Position numbers and translations under genes: made by a program. The notes beneath the pieces were generated by a model. That model was not told the origin of the DNA. It saw only the letters and a list, made by a program, of their open reading frames with translations, and searched no databases. A stretch of 13,506 nucleotides of DNA, from contig JAJYZD010000088.1 in assembly GCA_021800315.1 (NCBI GenBank), positions 1 through 13,506 of the forward strand, written 5' to 3'. The stretch comes from Bacillota bacterium. GTDB taxonomy: Bacteria > Bacillota > Desulfotomaculia > Desulfotomaculales > JAJYZD01. This document shows, in pieces, positions 1 through 6,232 of the stretch (position 1 is its first letter; each line of letters opens with the position of its first letter).

Positions 1-300
1 CCCTCGATCCACCAGACCAGGCCGGCCTGGGCGGCGATCAGCCCGGTTATTTCCTCCTCGCCCGGATAGTCCGCCTGCCCGGTGTTGACCGCGGGCGGTA
101 AAACGCGGTGGCGGTTGACCAGTGCCTCCCCTCCCGGCACCAGGTAAGCCGCCCAGCGGGCCGCTCCAGCATCTCGAAACCCACCAGGTAACCGGCCCCC
201 GCCCCTTCTCCACCAGGGGGGACTGAACCTCCCGCCCCCAGCGCACCTGGCTCTCCACCGATCCACCCCGCTGGGACATGCCGTGCACTTCCGGTTCAGT
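1..300 (-). pseudogene. Remnant of indolepyruvate oxidoreductase subunit beta (iorB-like), frameshifted
   Basis: Reading the minus strand from about 291 gives EVHGMSQRGGSVESQVRWG, followed by a segment ending QSPLVEKG. This is the hallmark block of the beta subunit of indolepyruvate:ferredoxin oxidoreductase, which with IorA oxidises aryl pyruvates to aryl-acyl-CoA. Near the C-run at 196-204 the frame shifts to one reading GYLVGFEMLE. Near 160-170 it shifts again to ARWAAYLVPGGEALVNRHRV, then a stretch with NTGQADYPGEEE, which stays open to the window edge. At least two frameshifts are therefore needed. The N-terminal Gly-rich nucleotide-binding-like region that precedes EVHGM in the family is absent. 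No iorA is visible. It is a decayed gene unless the shifts are sequencing errors. The family call is from recognition of the motif block; the frameshifts are read directly. Confidence 0.7.
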
Positions 301-441
301 TCCCGCAGATAGGCGATAGCTGAATCGTAGTCCATGGCCCGCCTCTTCGCTCTCTTTCCCCGGTCAGCCCAAAAGGGCGTTCCTCGACCACCCTCGGTTC
401 GGCTTCCGTTTCCTCCACCCGGGCCTACCGTGACCATCGAG

Positions 442-1344
442 TCATGAACCAACTTTCGCCGCGACATACGCTCCGATTTCCGCGACCGCGCTGAACGCCT
501 CCGGGACGGAACCGGCGAAAACCTGGAATGTGTGCCACATATCCTCCCAAATCTTGAAGCTTACATCGACCCCCGCCGCCTGGGCCCGCCTGACCAGGCG
601 AACCGAATCGTCCAGCAGGCATTCGTCCCGCCCCACGTGAACCAGCAGCGGAGGAAGTTCGTGCAGATCCGCGTAGATAGGCGAGATCAGGGGATGGCGG
701 ACGTCCGCATCTCCGGCATAAAGCAGGGCCAGTGTCCGCAACGCTTCAGGATCGATCAACGGATCAAACTCCGCCCTGGTCACCATCGATTCCCCGCTAG
801 CCTCCAGATCCGTCCAAGGCGACAACAGCACACCCGCGGCAGGCAGCGGGTCGCCGGCATCGCGCAAACTGACGAGCAGTGCCACCGCCAGCCCGCCGCC
901 GGACGAATCACCGCCCACAACAATGCGGTCGGCGGCGAACCCCGAGGAGATCAGCCAGCGGTACACGCGCACCACGTCATCCACAGCCGCCGGAAAGCAA
1001 TGCTCCGGCGCAAGCCGGAACTCCGGTAGCAATACCCGGACGCCTCCGTTCCGGGAGAGCCTGACCGCCAGATCCCGGCGCGTATTGCAGCTGCCGTAAC
1101 AATACCCGCCGCCGTGCAGATACAACAATACACGGTCGTTAACAGCGGTAGGCGCGGTCACCCATTCCGCCGGTATTCCCTCGATGGCCGCTTTCCCGAT
1201 GACCGCTTCCGGATCGACGGGAAACCGGCTGAACATCGCTTCCGATCCCTGTCTCAACTCCTCAAGGGAGGGCCGTTTGCCGGACCGGGCCGCCGCCTGA
1301 TCGAACAAAACTTTTCGAACGGCCAAACTTTCCGGACTCGCCAT
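442..1344 (-). CDS. Alpha/beta hydrolase of the hormone-sensitive-lipase (HSL) family
   Basis: A 300-residue cytoplasmic carboxylesterase-type hydrolase. The oxyanion-hole motif HGGG is at residues 77-80. The nucleophile elbow GDSSGG places the catalytic Ser at about 147, where the family usually has GDSAGG. The expected acid is Asp240 in GRDECLLDD and the base is His271 in MWHTF. The length is normal for the family (about 300) and there is no signal peptide. I chose ATG at 1344 because GGGGAG lies at 1354-1359, 9 nt upstream; the in-frame TTG at 1353 sits directly against that site and is less likely. Nothing nearby fixes the substrate, which is probably a short-chain ester. The nearest minus-strand gene upstream ends about 190 bp away, so it may be transcribed alone. 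Confidence 0.88.
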   Translation of the reverse strand: MASPESLAVRKVLFDQAAARSGKRPSLEELRQGSEAMFSRFPVDPEAVIGKAAIEGIPAEWVTAPTAVNDRVLLYLHGGGYCYGSCNTRRDLAVRLSRNGGVRVLLPEFRLAPEHCFPAAVDDVVRVYRWLISSGFAADRIVVGGDSSGGGLAVALLVSLRDAGDPLPAAGVLLSPWTDLEASGESMVTRAEFDPLIDPEALRTLALLYAGDADVRHPLISPIYADLHELPPLLVHVGRDECLLDDSVRLVRRAQAAGVDVSFKIWEDMWHTFQVFAGSVPEAFSAVAEIGAYVAAKVGS

Positions 1345-1411
1345 TATTCTCAACTCCCCATATTGCCGGTGTTTATGGTAAGCCGCTTAAACCGCCGTTT
1401 TCCGGCCCACA

Positions 1412-1431
1412 GGGACGGTCACCACCGTCCC
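1412..1431. other. Perfect hairpin in intergenic DNA
   Basis: GGGACGGT pairs perfectly with ACCGTCCC across a 4-nt loop. It lies between the hydrolase start and the end of the small ORF at 1535. There is no T-tract on either side, so it is not a typical intrinsic terminator. It could be an operator or an RNA processing structure. Confidence 0.4.
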
Positions 1432-1456
1432 CGCAAACCTGCGCGCCTGGTAGCTT

Positions 1457-1489
1457 CCAGGGGCCGGGACGGATGATATCCCGCCCTGG
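1457..1489. other. Long imperfect hairpin downstream of the biotin-carrier gene pair
   Basis: CCAGGG and CGGGA on the left pair with TCCCG and CCCTGG on the right, with a 2-nt bulge and a 9-nt loop, giving an 11-bp stem. It lies about 45 bp beyond the stop of the 55-codon ORF, where a transcript end is expected, but no T-run follows. A Rho-type or stabilising 3' structure is possible. Confidence 0.4.
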
Positions 1490-1534
1490 CGCGTCCTTCC
1501 GCCACCAACTCGCACGATACTTCGATTGGCAGAC

Positions 1535-1702
1535 TTATTCCACACTCATCCCGGAGTCACATATTTTAATTCTGCTAATCATCAGGGATCCTTGCCCTTC
1601 AAGGGTTATATTGCAGATTACCGATGCTATCGCAAGGATTTCTGTATTCACCTGTTCCTGCTCAACCTGGCACTCGTCAACCGCCAAAACCTGCGATTCC
1701 AT
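1535..1702 (-). CDS. Small 55-aa protein, possible sodium-pump decarboxylase small (delta-like) subunit
   Basis: An ORF of 55 codons directly downstream of the biotin carrier gene, with a 21-nt gap. GGAAGGGG lies 6 nt before its ATG, a convincing ribosome binding site. Residues 21-46 (EILAIASVICNITL, then MISRIKI) follow the pattern of the short soluble subunits found beside decarboxylase biotin carriers. In those, a helix of the type E-x-x-A-x-I-x-x-A is followed by a strand of the type R-I-x-S-I-K. The match is to a pattern, not a strong identity, and the family's usual Trp or Ala-rich tail is missing. If not that, it is an unknown small protein. No membrane segment is evident. The call is inference from pattern and context. 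Confidence 0.45.
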   Translation of the reverse strand: MESQVLAVDECQVEQEQVNTEILAIASVICNITLEGQGSLMISRIKICDSGMSVE

Positions 1703-1723
1703 TCATATCCCCTTCCTTTTGAG

Positions 1724-2092
1724 TTAACCAATCACCAAGAGTATTTCCTGCGCATTCACACTTTCCCCTTTAGCGACCCGTATCTCCTTAACAGTGCCAT
1801 CCACGGTAGATGTGATAACGTTTTCCATTTTCATCGCCTCGATAATAACAAGGGCATCCCCTTTATGAACCGTCATCCCCGCCTCGACCATGATCGAAGT
1901 GACAATCCCGGGAAGGGGGCTGGTCACCTGCCCTCCCGTTTCCCTCGCAAAGAGCGGAGTTCCGCCCGCCGCGGGCTGGATGGGTGCGACGGCCCGCCGG
2001 GCAGTCTCCCGGGCAACCGCCGGCTCGTCCGGAAGTTCCTGCACACCCACTTCATATTCCTCATCGTTGATGCTGACCTTGAATTTTTTCAC
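1724..2092 (-). CDS. Biotin carrier protein (gamma subunit-like) of a decarboxylase or acyl-CoA carboxylase
   Basis: A 122-residue biotinyl carrier. The C-terminal biotinyl/lipoyl domain covers about residues 54-122 and contains the canonical EAMKME, with the biotinylated Lys at residue 88. It also has the SPLPGIV entry strand and the GDALVIIEAMK turn. Residues 20-55 form an Ala/Pro-rich linker, and residues 1-18 form a short beta-rich start seen in methylmalonyl-CoA and oxaloacetate decarboxylase carriers. I chose GTG at 2092 because GGAGGG lies 6 nt upstream; the open frame extends further to 2305 but that part does not look like protein. In the family the carrier shuttles CO2 between a carboxyltransferase and a sodium-pumping membrane subunit. 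Neither partner is present here, so they must be elsewhere or lost. Confidence 0.88.
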   Translation of the reverse strand: MKKFKVSINDEEYEVGVQELPDEPAVARETARRAVAPIQPAAGGTPLFARETGGQVTSPLPGIVTSIMVEAGMTVHKGDALVIIEAMKMENVITSTVDGTVKEIRVAKGESVNAQEILLVIG

Positions 2093-2115
2093 GCGTTTCC
2101 CTCCATCCGCAAGTG

Positions 2116-2121
2116 AATATA
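2116..2121 (-). promoter_or_regulatory. Possible -10 element for the biotin carrier gene
   Basis: On the minus strand TATATT lies 23 nt before the GTG start at 2092, just upstream of the GGAGGG site. No good -35 is visible 17 nt further up (TTCGGT), so this is a weak call. Confidence 0.28.
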
Positions 2122-2225
2122 CTTTGCGAGAAATCCGCACCGAACCGGATACGTACACCGTCAAACTTTTAGTCTCGTGCGCATCCCCGGCGGGAAAGCC
2201 GGCAAGTCCGTATCCGGGCGATAAA

Positions 2226-2248
2226 CACGGTGTACCCCGACCACCGTG
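2226..2248 (-). other. Hairpin between minus-strand genes, terminator-like
   Basis: CACGGTG pairs with CACCGTG over a 9-nt loop. On the minus strand it is followed by TTTATCG. It sits between the open frame ending at 2387 and the biotin carrier start at 2092, where a weak terminator for the upstream transcript is plausible. The short, broken T-run makes this uncertain. Confidence 0.35.
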
Positions 2249-2386
2249 ATAATTGCGGTTCCGTGTGCGTCTGCATACGATTCCGGCCATCATCGCGGAT
2301 GACACCCCGCTTAAGTAAACCGTCAGACGGCAGCGGTAATATCATCGGCCGATTACTTCAACCATCACGGATGCCTTCCCGCATCC

Positions 2387-2722
2387 CTACGAAAAACACC
2401 CATATGTTCGTTTGAACTCTCCTTTAGCTTTGAATTCCACGCCCTTCCGGAGGTGGATAACCTGTTTCCCCTGGAACAATGTTAATTGACCGTCGGGGAG
2501 CAATCCCACCCCCCCCTGAACCGGAACCGCGGAAGGCGGCCGGCAGGCCGTCAGCGGCCCCGGATAGCGGATGGAAGAGGTCACGGTAATGGAGCCCAGG
2601 TAATCGTCCCTCATAACGATGCTTAAGACGGCCGGGTCTTTCCAATCGACCGCTTCACCGCCCGGCCCACCCGGGTTGGGGGGCGGGGAACAAAAGACGG
2701 CCGGTTTTCCCGGGTGCCCCGA
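2387..2722 (-). pseudogene. Open stretch in frame with the upstream 106-aa gene, separated by one TAA
   Basis: After the TAA at 2723-2725 the same frame stays open for 111 codons, to a TAG at 2387-2389. It includes KDPAVLSIVMRDDYLGS and a segment with LLPDGQLTLFQGKQVIHLR. An internal ATG at 2614 has no ribosome binding site, and no other start with a good site is seen. Two readings are possible: the back half of a gene broken by a stop, or a chance open frame in GC-rich DNA. I do not recognise the sequence. The codon choice looks moderately coding-like to the eye. Confidence 0.3.
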
Positions 2723-3043
2723 TTAGCGCCAGAATGCCGGTCCCGCGAACAGGAAACCAATTGCGGCAACCGCTTTCCGGAACCCGTAACCGCTTCCGCC
2801 GGCAACCCCGCCCCTGAGCACCGACCTGGGCGCGTCCAGCGTGGAGGAGACCCATTCGGCTTCCCAAAAGCTGACACCGTCGGTCGCCCCCCGGGAACCG
2901 AGGTCGCTGATAGACTCCTTCTCCACCAGGAACCAGATACTGGCGTAAAATATCACCCCCGGCCATTGGGGTTCCGGGACCAGGGGACGAATGACCGTCA
3001 CCTGCCCGGCAGGGGTGTTCCGGCAAGTCAATTTGACACGCAT
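2723..3043 (-). CDS. Hypothetical protein of 106 aa
   Basis: The ATG at 3043 is preceded by GGGAGG with a 9-nt gap, so translation is plausible; an ATG-less extension upstream lacks such a site. The protein begins MRVKLTCRNTPAGQVTVIRP and is mixed, with a Trp- and Phe-rich middle (FYASIWFLVEKE, FWEAEWVSS). A Gly-rich stretch comes next, and it ends in a short hydrophobic tail (AVAAIGFLFAGPAFW) that might touch the membrane. I recognise no family. The frame continues open after the TAA, so this may be the front part of a longer disrupted gene. A perfect hairpin lies about 60 nt before the start. Confidence 0.45.
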   Translation of the reverse strand: MRVKLTCRNTPAGQVTVIRPLVPEPQWPGVIFYASIWFLVEKESISDLGSRGATDGVSFWEAEWVSSTLDAPRSVLRGGVAGGSGYGFRKAVAAIGFLFAGPAFWR

Positions 3044-3546
3044 AGCCGACAGCCTCCCAGCAACAATACTACAGCGGAACCTGAAAAAAGGGGCGGATAA
3101 CCAGACCGCCACGGTCTGATGGTTCAGTTGCAGCCGTCCGTTTTGGTGGATCTATGTCCATTGTCGACTCCTCCCTTCCCATGCGGTATTGTTGCCGGTC
3201 GCAGCCCCGCACCCCCCTGGAGGCCTACCACCGCGCCCCGGCGTACCCCGCGCCCGGAGGAACAGGGAGCGGCTGTCTTCGGCGTTATGATGAAGTTATG
3301 CAACATCCATGCCACACCGGGAATCGCGGAAACGGCAGCCTTATTGCGAAGCCCTGGTTTCGGCCCGCCAGCCGTTCCCCGGCCCCGCACAATCCACATC
3401 AACTAACCACCCTGCCCTGTGCGGGGTGTAGTTCATCCCGTCCTCCGCCCGCGGAGAAAACCTTGCCCCGCCTATTCCTTTCGGGCCGGCAGTACCGCGT
3501 CGGCCAGTTCCCGGTCGAAAGTATGGGCCTGGGCAGGCAGGTGCCG
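3044..3546. other. Intergenic stretch without a supported gene
   Basis: About 500 bp with open frames on both strands, none having a convincing ribosome binding site or a recognisable protein. The one clear element is a perfect hairpin at 3102-3118, CAGACCG and CGGTCTG around a 3-nt loop, just upstream of the 106-aa gene. It could be an operator, or the end of a lost gene. Confidence 0.5.
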
Positions 3547-4011
3547 TTAGGCGGGGAAATCGATCCGGTCCCGGCCGGTGAGCTTCTTGGTATTGAAGGC
3601 TTTAAAGCCGGGGTAGGCCTCGCTCATCATGTTGGCCGCCAGCCAGTGCCGGTTGGGCAGTTTGAACTGGTCCCAGAAGAACTTTTTCTTGGCCCGGATG
3701 CCGTCGATGGACATCATCAGGCAGTGCGGGAACAAATTGGTCAGCGTCCACACCACCTTGTCCACCTCGGCGTCCAGTCGGCCGAAGTCCACGGTGCATT
3801 GCTTTAGGAGGGACGCGGCCCTGGTTTTCGCCTCGCCGGAAACCATTTCACCGTAGACGACGGCCCCGTCCCCCAGCCAGCGGCCGGTGATGACCAGGGG
3901 GTTTCGGATGAAACGGCCGTCGTACCTCACTATCGGCACAGCCTTGGAGATAAGGCCCCGCTGCTGCATTTGGCAGGCGGTCCAGAGTTCGCAGGAGATG
4001 CAGTTCCACAT
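3547..4011 (-). CDS. Cys-rich hypothetical protein of 154 aa, possibly 5'-truncated by an insertion
   Basis: A protein of unknown function beginning MWNCISCELWTACQ. The C-x2-C-x5-C pattern at residues 4, 7 and 13 could bind a metal or an Fe-S cluster. The rest is well-composed and basic-to-neutral, with several Trp residues (ITGRWLGDGAVVYGEM, KKKFFWDQFKLPNRHWLAANMM), and has no membrane segment. The ATG at 4011 has GGAG 6 nt upstream; an ATG at 4023 in the same frame is an alternative and has no site of its own. The gene begins within 20 bp of the edge of a transposase remnant on the other strand. The insertion may thus have removed its original start or promoter. I recognise no family. Composition and length argue that it is a real gene. 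Confidence 0.6.
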   Translation of the reverse strand: MWNCISCELWTACQMQQRGLISKAVPIVRYDGRFIRNPLVITGRWLGDGAVVYGEMVSGEAKTRAASLLKQCTVDFGRLDAEVDKVVWTLTNLFPHCLMMSIDGIRAKKKFFWDQFKLPNRHWLAANMMSEAYPGFKAFNTKKLTGRDRIDFPA

Positions 4012-4021
4012 GGCACACTCC

Positions 4022-4272
4022 ATGGAAAGATACAAGAAGACTATCGTTCTGGGTGATGGTGCACCAGGGATCTGGTCGCTGGCAGACGAACATTTTCCCG
4101 ACGCCAAGAAAATTGTGGACTTTTATCATGCCTCTGAACATATCTCCAGCGTCGGCAAAACTCTTGGTAACTCCCCCGGCTTTCATATAGACAACTGGGT
4201 CTCCGAACAGACAGAAGAACTGAACGTAGGAGACGTAGAAAAACTAATAGCTGGATTAAGTGCGCTAGTTTC
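4022..4272 (+). pseudogene. Transposase fragment, ISKra4-like
   Basis: Residues read as MERYKKTIVLGDGAPGIWSL, then ADEHFPDAKKIVDFYHASEH, then SPGFHIDNWVSEQTEELNVG. The block LGDGAxWIWxLAxxxFPxAxxIVDxYHAxEH is the central catalytic-region signature of ISKra4-type DDE transposases; here it carries Gly in place of the first Trp. About 83 codons remain. Both the N-terminal part and the C-terminal part are missing, and after about 4272 the frame loses similarity. No terminal inverted repeats were identified. It is a dead remnant of an insertion sequence, abutting the start of the Cys-rich gene on the opposite strand. Confidence 0.75.
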
Positions 4273-4466
4273 GACGGCGGCGCCAACGGCCAGAAAACAG
4301 ACCTCCGGGCCTAAGAACGCGACTTCAACCCGCAGGGTGTCTGCCTCTTGCTGGAATTCCGGAGTTTCCGGTTCCTGCCCCCGATGGGTGTATCCGCTCT
4401 CACCGGCCGGACTCGTCAACATATTTCTGAGACAAGCCAAATTTTGTCTTGACAAAGAGGCCCACC

Positions 4467-4613
4467 TTACTTCTTCATGGTCCGAAAAAACATGCCGGCC
4501 ATAAAGAGAAGGCCCAAGAAGAAGAAGAACTCCGGTCTGTACCTCGTCATCCAGGAGTCGAAGAGCGCGGTCCCGGCACCGGATCCGGCGGCTGCCGCCA
4601 CCGCGTAGAGGAG
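4467..4613 (-). pseudogene. C-terminal piece of a membrane protein
   Basis: The minus strand is open from a TAG at 4614-4616 to a TAA at 4467. It encodes LLYAVAAAAGSGAGTALFDS, then a segment ending FFFFLGLLFMAGMFFRTMKK. This is a plausible last transmembrane helix with a basic cytoplasmic end, a normal protein C-terminus. No start codon or ribosome binding site precedes it. It may belong to the same broken gene as the fragment at 4765-4976, which lies upstream in the same orientation. The underlying DNA is copy A of a direct repeat. Confidence 0.45.
4504..4613. repeat. Direct repeat, copy A (partner at 5357-5450)
   Basis: Shared blocks in the same order and orientation with copy B are AAGAGAAGGCCCAA, GAACTCCGGTCTGT, GCGGTCCCGGCACCGGATCC and CCACCGCGTAG. 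Spacers between the blocks differ. Copy A still carries an open minus-strand frame, whereas copy B is more degraded. Confidence 0.8.
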
Positions 4614-4712
4614 CTACGATTTCCCTTGGACAAATTTAGAACTAGCTACTTGACATTACCAACAGATAGTAGGATTATGCATACTGTTCTTTGACAATCA
4701 GTTAAGGCGGTT

Positions 4713-4736
4713 GCAGCAAACTAATCGGGTTGCTGC
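4713..4736. other. Inverted repeat in AT-richer intergenic DNA
   Basis: GCAGCAA pairs with TTGCTGC around a 10-nt loop. It lies in the 4620-4740 gap, which is clearly more AT-rich than its surroundings and contains TTGACA twice (4650-4655 and 4691-4696). No gene is seen in this gap. It may be a scar of an inserted element. Confidence 0.4.
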
Positions 4737-4764
4737 GTAAAACTGAGCCCCGAATAGAGCCCCC

Positions 4765-4976
4765 GGCAGTTTTTGCACCACCACCAGCGCCCCCGGTCCG
4801 CCCGCCACCGCCGGCATGGCGCCGGCGGCGAGACCGAAGGTTATCACGATGAACACCGCCTCCAGGCCTTCCAGAAAGGTCCCGGTAAGGGCCGTGGTGA
4901 AACCGGCGCGGTCGATGCCGGCCCGGGTCACAACTTTTTGCGCCAAACCGTATAGACCATCCGGCCTCCCGTCCAA
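4765..4976 (-). pseudogene. Fragment of a polytopic membrane protein (COG4280-like)
   Basis: The minus strand encodes GIDRAGFTTALTGTFLEGLE, then AVFIVITFGLAAGAMPAVAG. The block F-x-x-A-x-x-G-x-F-L-E-G-L-E-x-x-F-I-V is what I recall from the middle of COG4280-type predicted membrane proteins of about 230-260 residues. Only about 70 codons are recognisable. The upstream half is missing, there is no ribosome binding site at the possible TTG at 4976, and the sequence decays before 4740. The ferritin-like gene starts just 29 bp away in the other direction. The family name is a moderate-confidence recollection; that it is a broken membrane protein is clearer. Confidence 0.5.
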
Positions 4977-5004
4977 ACTATCAAGGAATACGCCAAGGGG
5001 GGTT

Positions 5005-5289
5005 TTGACCGTTCACACCCTGAACCACCTGCAGGAGGCCCTGCATCAGAAGGAACAGGCGCTGATCCAGTATGTGCGATACATGAGGGAAGCCCAGGAC
5101 GGCGGTCACCAGCAAATGGCCGCCCTGTTCGCCGACCTGGCCAAGGCGGAGGAAAAGCACATCGCGGTCATCAGAGACCAGGTGGCCAACCTCCCGAATG
5201 ACCAAGACATGCTGAACAAGTACCAGGACGTCAACCAGTACAACTCGCAGCATGCCACCTACGGGGTCATGGCGGACCAGCAACTGTAG
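5005..5289 (+). CDS. Small ferritin-like/rubrerythrin-type helical protein, 94 aa
   Basis: The protein opens with HTLNHLQEALHQKEQALIQY and has a second helix with LFADLAKAEEKHIAVIRDQV. The E-x6-Y of the first helix (about residues 17-23) and the E-x2-H of the second (about 49-52) resemble one half of a ferritin-like di-iron site, so a dimer could form the four-helix bundle. The last 30 residues are Gln/Asn-rich (NKYQDVNQYNSQHATYGVM). The start is TTG at 5005, preceded by AAGGGGGG with a very short gap; no ATG or GTG fits better. An intrinsic terminator follows at once. It is one of only two plus-strand genes here. A role in oxidative stress or spores is possible but not shown. Confidence 0.72.
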   Translation: MTVHTLNHLQEALHQKEQALIQYVRYMREAQDGGHQQMAALFADLAKAEEKHIAVIRDQVANLPNDQDMLNKYQDVNQYNSQHATYGVMADQQL

Positions 5290-5290
5290 G

Positions 5291-5341
5291 AAGGGAAAAC
5301 GATACCCTGGCGCCTAGGGAGCGGCCGGGGTATTCCCTTTT
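5291..5341 (+). terminator. Intrinsic terminator after the ferritin-like gene
   Basis: AAGGGAA (5291-5297) pairs with TTCCCTT (5333-5339) and TACCC (5303-5307) with GGGTA (5328-5332), making an interrupted stem that runs into a TTTT tract at 5338-5341. It begins 2 bp after the TAG of the gene. Confidence 0.6.
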
Positions 5342-5356
5342 CCGTCCGGCCGGATC

Positions 5357-5450
5357 AAGAGAAGGCCCAATTGGGAGGAACTCCGGTCTGTCATCCCGGA
5401 ACCGGAGACGGCGGTCCCGGCACCGGATCCGGCGCCCACCGCGTAGGGGA
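5357..5450. repeat. Direct repeat, copy B (partner at 4504-4613)
   Basis: Same order of blocks as copy A, including a 24-bp identical core ending at the BamHI-like GGATCC and a trailing CCACCGCGTAG. Read on the minus strand, it can be translated as CCVPYAVGAGSGAGTAV, parallel to YAVAAAAGSGAGTAL of copy A, then loses the hydrophobic tail. The stretch from here to 5580 holds no other feature I can support. Confidence 0.8.
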
Positions 5451-5580
5451 CGCAGCAGGCCGCGCCCGGAAAACCTCCCCCTCCGCCCTGTGCCCAACCG
5501 CTTTCGCGAAACTTCGCAACCAAACCCAGGTCAACCAGTCAACTCCCTCGCCAGTAGGACCGTCCGGCAAACACCGCCCG

Positions 5581-6216
5581 CTAAGGCCGCACGGCCACCA
5601 GCTTGATCAACTTGGCGGTGTAATCCTCGACCGATTTGATTTCCAGCCCCGCTTTTTCGATATTGGCCAGGGTGTCCCGGTTGATGTTGGAACCGATGAG
5701 GTTCACCGACAGGGGATTGAGGATGTCCATGATTTTACCGATGACCGGGTTGGCGCTGCGAACGTGTTCGAGCAGGATGATCTGTCCGTCGGCCTTGCAC
5801 ACCCGCCCGATTTCCGCCAGGCCCCGGACCGGGTCGGGAACGGAACAAAACACGCAGGTGGCGACAACGGTGTCGAAACTCCGGTCGGGAAAGCGCAGGT
5901 TTTCCACGTCCATCTCCAGCAGGGTCACGGGCAGGTGCATTGCTTCCGCCTTCTTTTTCGCCCTGGCCAGCATGGCCGGGCTGAAGTCGATGCCGGTGAC
6001 CCGGCACCCCGGCGGGTAGAACGGCAGATTGGCACCGGTGCCGACACCCACCTCCAGAACGTCGCCCCGGACCCGGCCGATGACCTTCTTCTTCAGGGCG
6101 GGGCTGATCATGCAGTCCATCAGGTCGTAAAAGGTGGCCGTCCGGTTATAGCGCCGCTTGATCAATTCCGTATCGACAGCCAGGGTTGTCCACCATCCCT
6201 TCACAAAGTAATGCAA
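5581..6216 (-). CDS. Class I SAM-dependent methyltransferase (UbiE/phospholipid methyltransferase-like)
   Basis: About 211 residues. Motif I is VLEVGVGTGANL (residues 53-64), the acidic SAM-ribose residue is Asp77 in GIDFSPAML, and motif II/III follow in NLRFPDRSFDTVVAT and GQIILLEHVRS. The N-terminal IKRRYNRTATFYD block is typical of UbiE-like and phosphatidylethanolamine-methyltransferase-like enzymes, so a lipid or quinone substrate is likely. The start is unsure: TTG at 6216 and GTG at 6204 both lack a clear ribosome binding site, and homologues usually begin near residue 15. It lies 16 bp after the stop of the ICMT-like gene and is probably translated from the same message. Substrate unknown. 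Confidence 0.85.
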   Translation of the reverse strand: MHYFVKGWWTTLAVDTELIKRRYNRTATFYDLMDCMISPALKKKVIGRVRGDVLEVGVGTGANLPFYPPGCRVTGIDFSPAMLARAKKKAEAMHLPVTLLEMDVENLRFPDRSFDTVVATCVFCSVPDPVRGLAEIGRVCKADGQIILLEHVRSANPVIGKIMDILNPLSVNLIGSNINRDTLANIEKAGLEIKSVEDYTAKLIKLVAVRP

Positions 6217-6232
6217 CCAACGTAGAGGCCGG

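Noticed and set aside
3421..3446. tRNA-like stretch GCGGGGTGTAGTTCA followed by TCCCGTCCTCCGC
   Set aside because: It recalls the first and last parts of a tRNA, but there is no room for D-arm, anticodon arm and variable loop, and the acceptor ends do not pair.
3154..3807. Plus-strand open frame of 217 codons across the intergenic region and the Cys-rich gene
   Set aside because: There is no ribosome binding site, its composition is Pro/Arg/Ser-rich, and its second half lies opposite a better-supported minus-strand gene.
4650..4679. TTGACA with GATTAT 17 bp downstream on the plus strand
   Set aside because: It looks like a promoter, but no plus-strand gene starts within 300 bp and the region is AT-richer, so chance matches are likely; not listed as a feature.
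5371..6225. Plus-strand open frame opposite the methyltransferase
   Set aside because: The minus strand encodes a complete methyltransferase with all motifs; the plus-strand product is a shadow.
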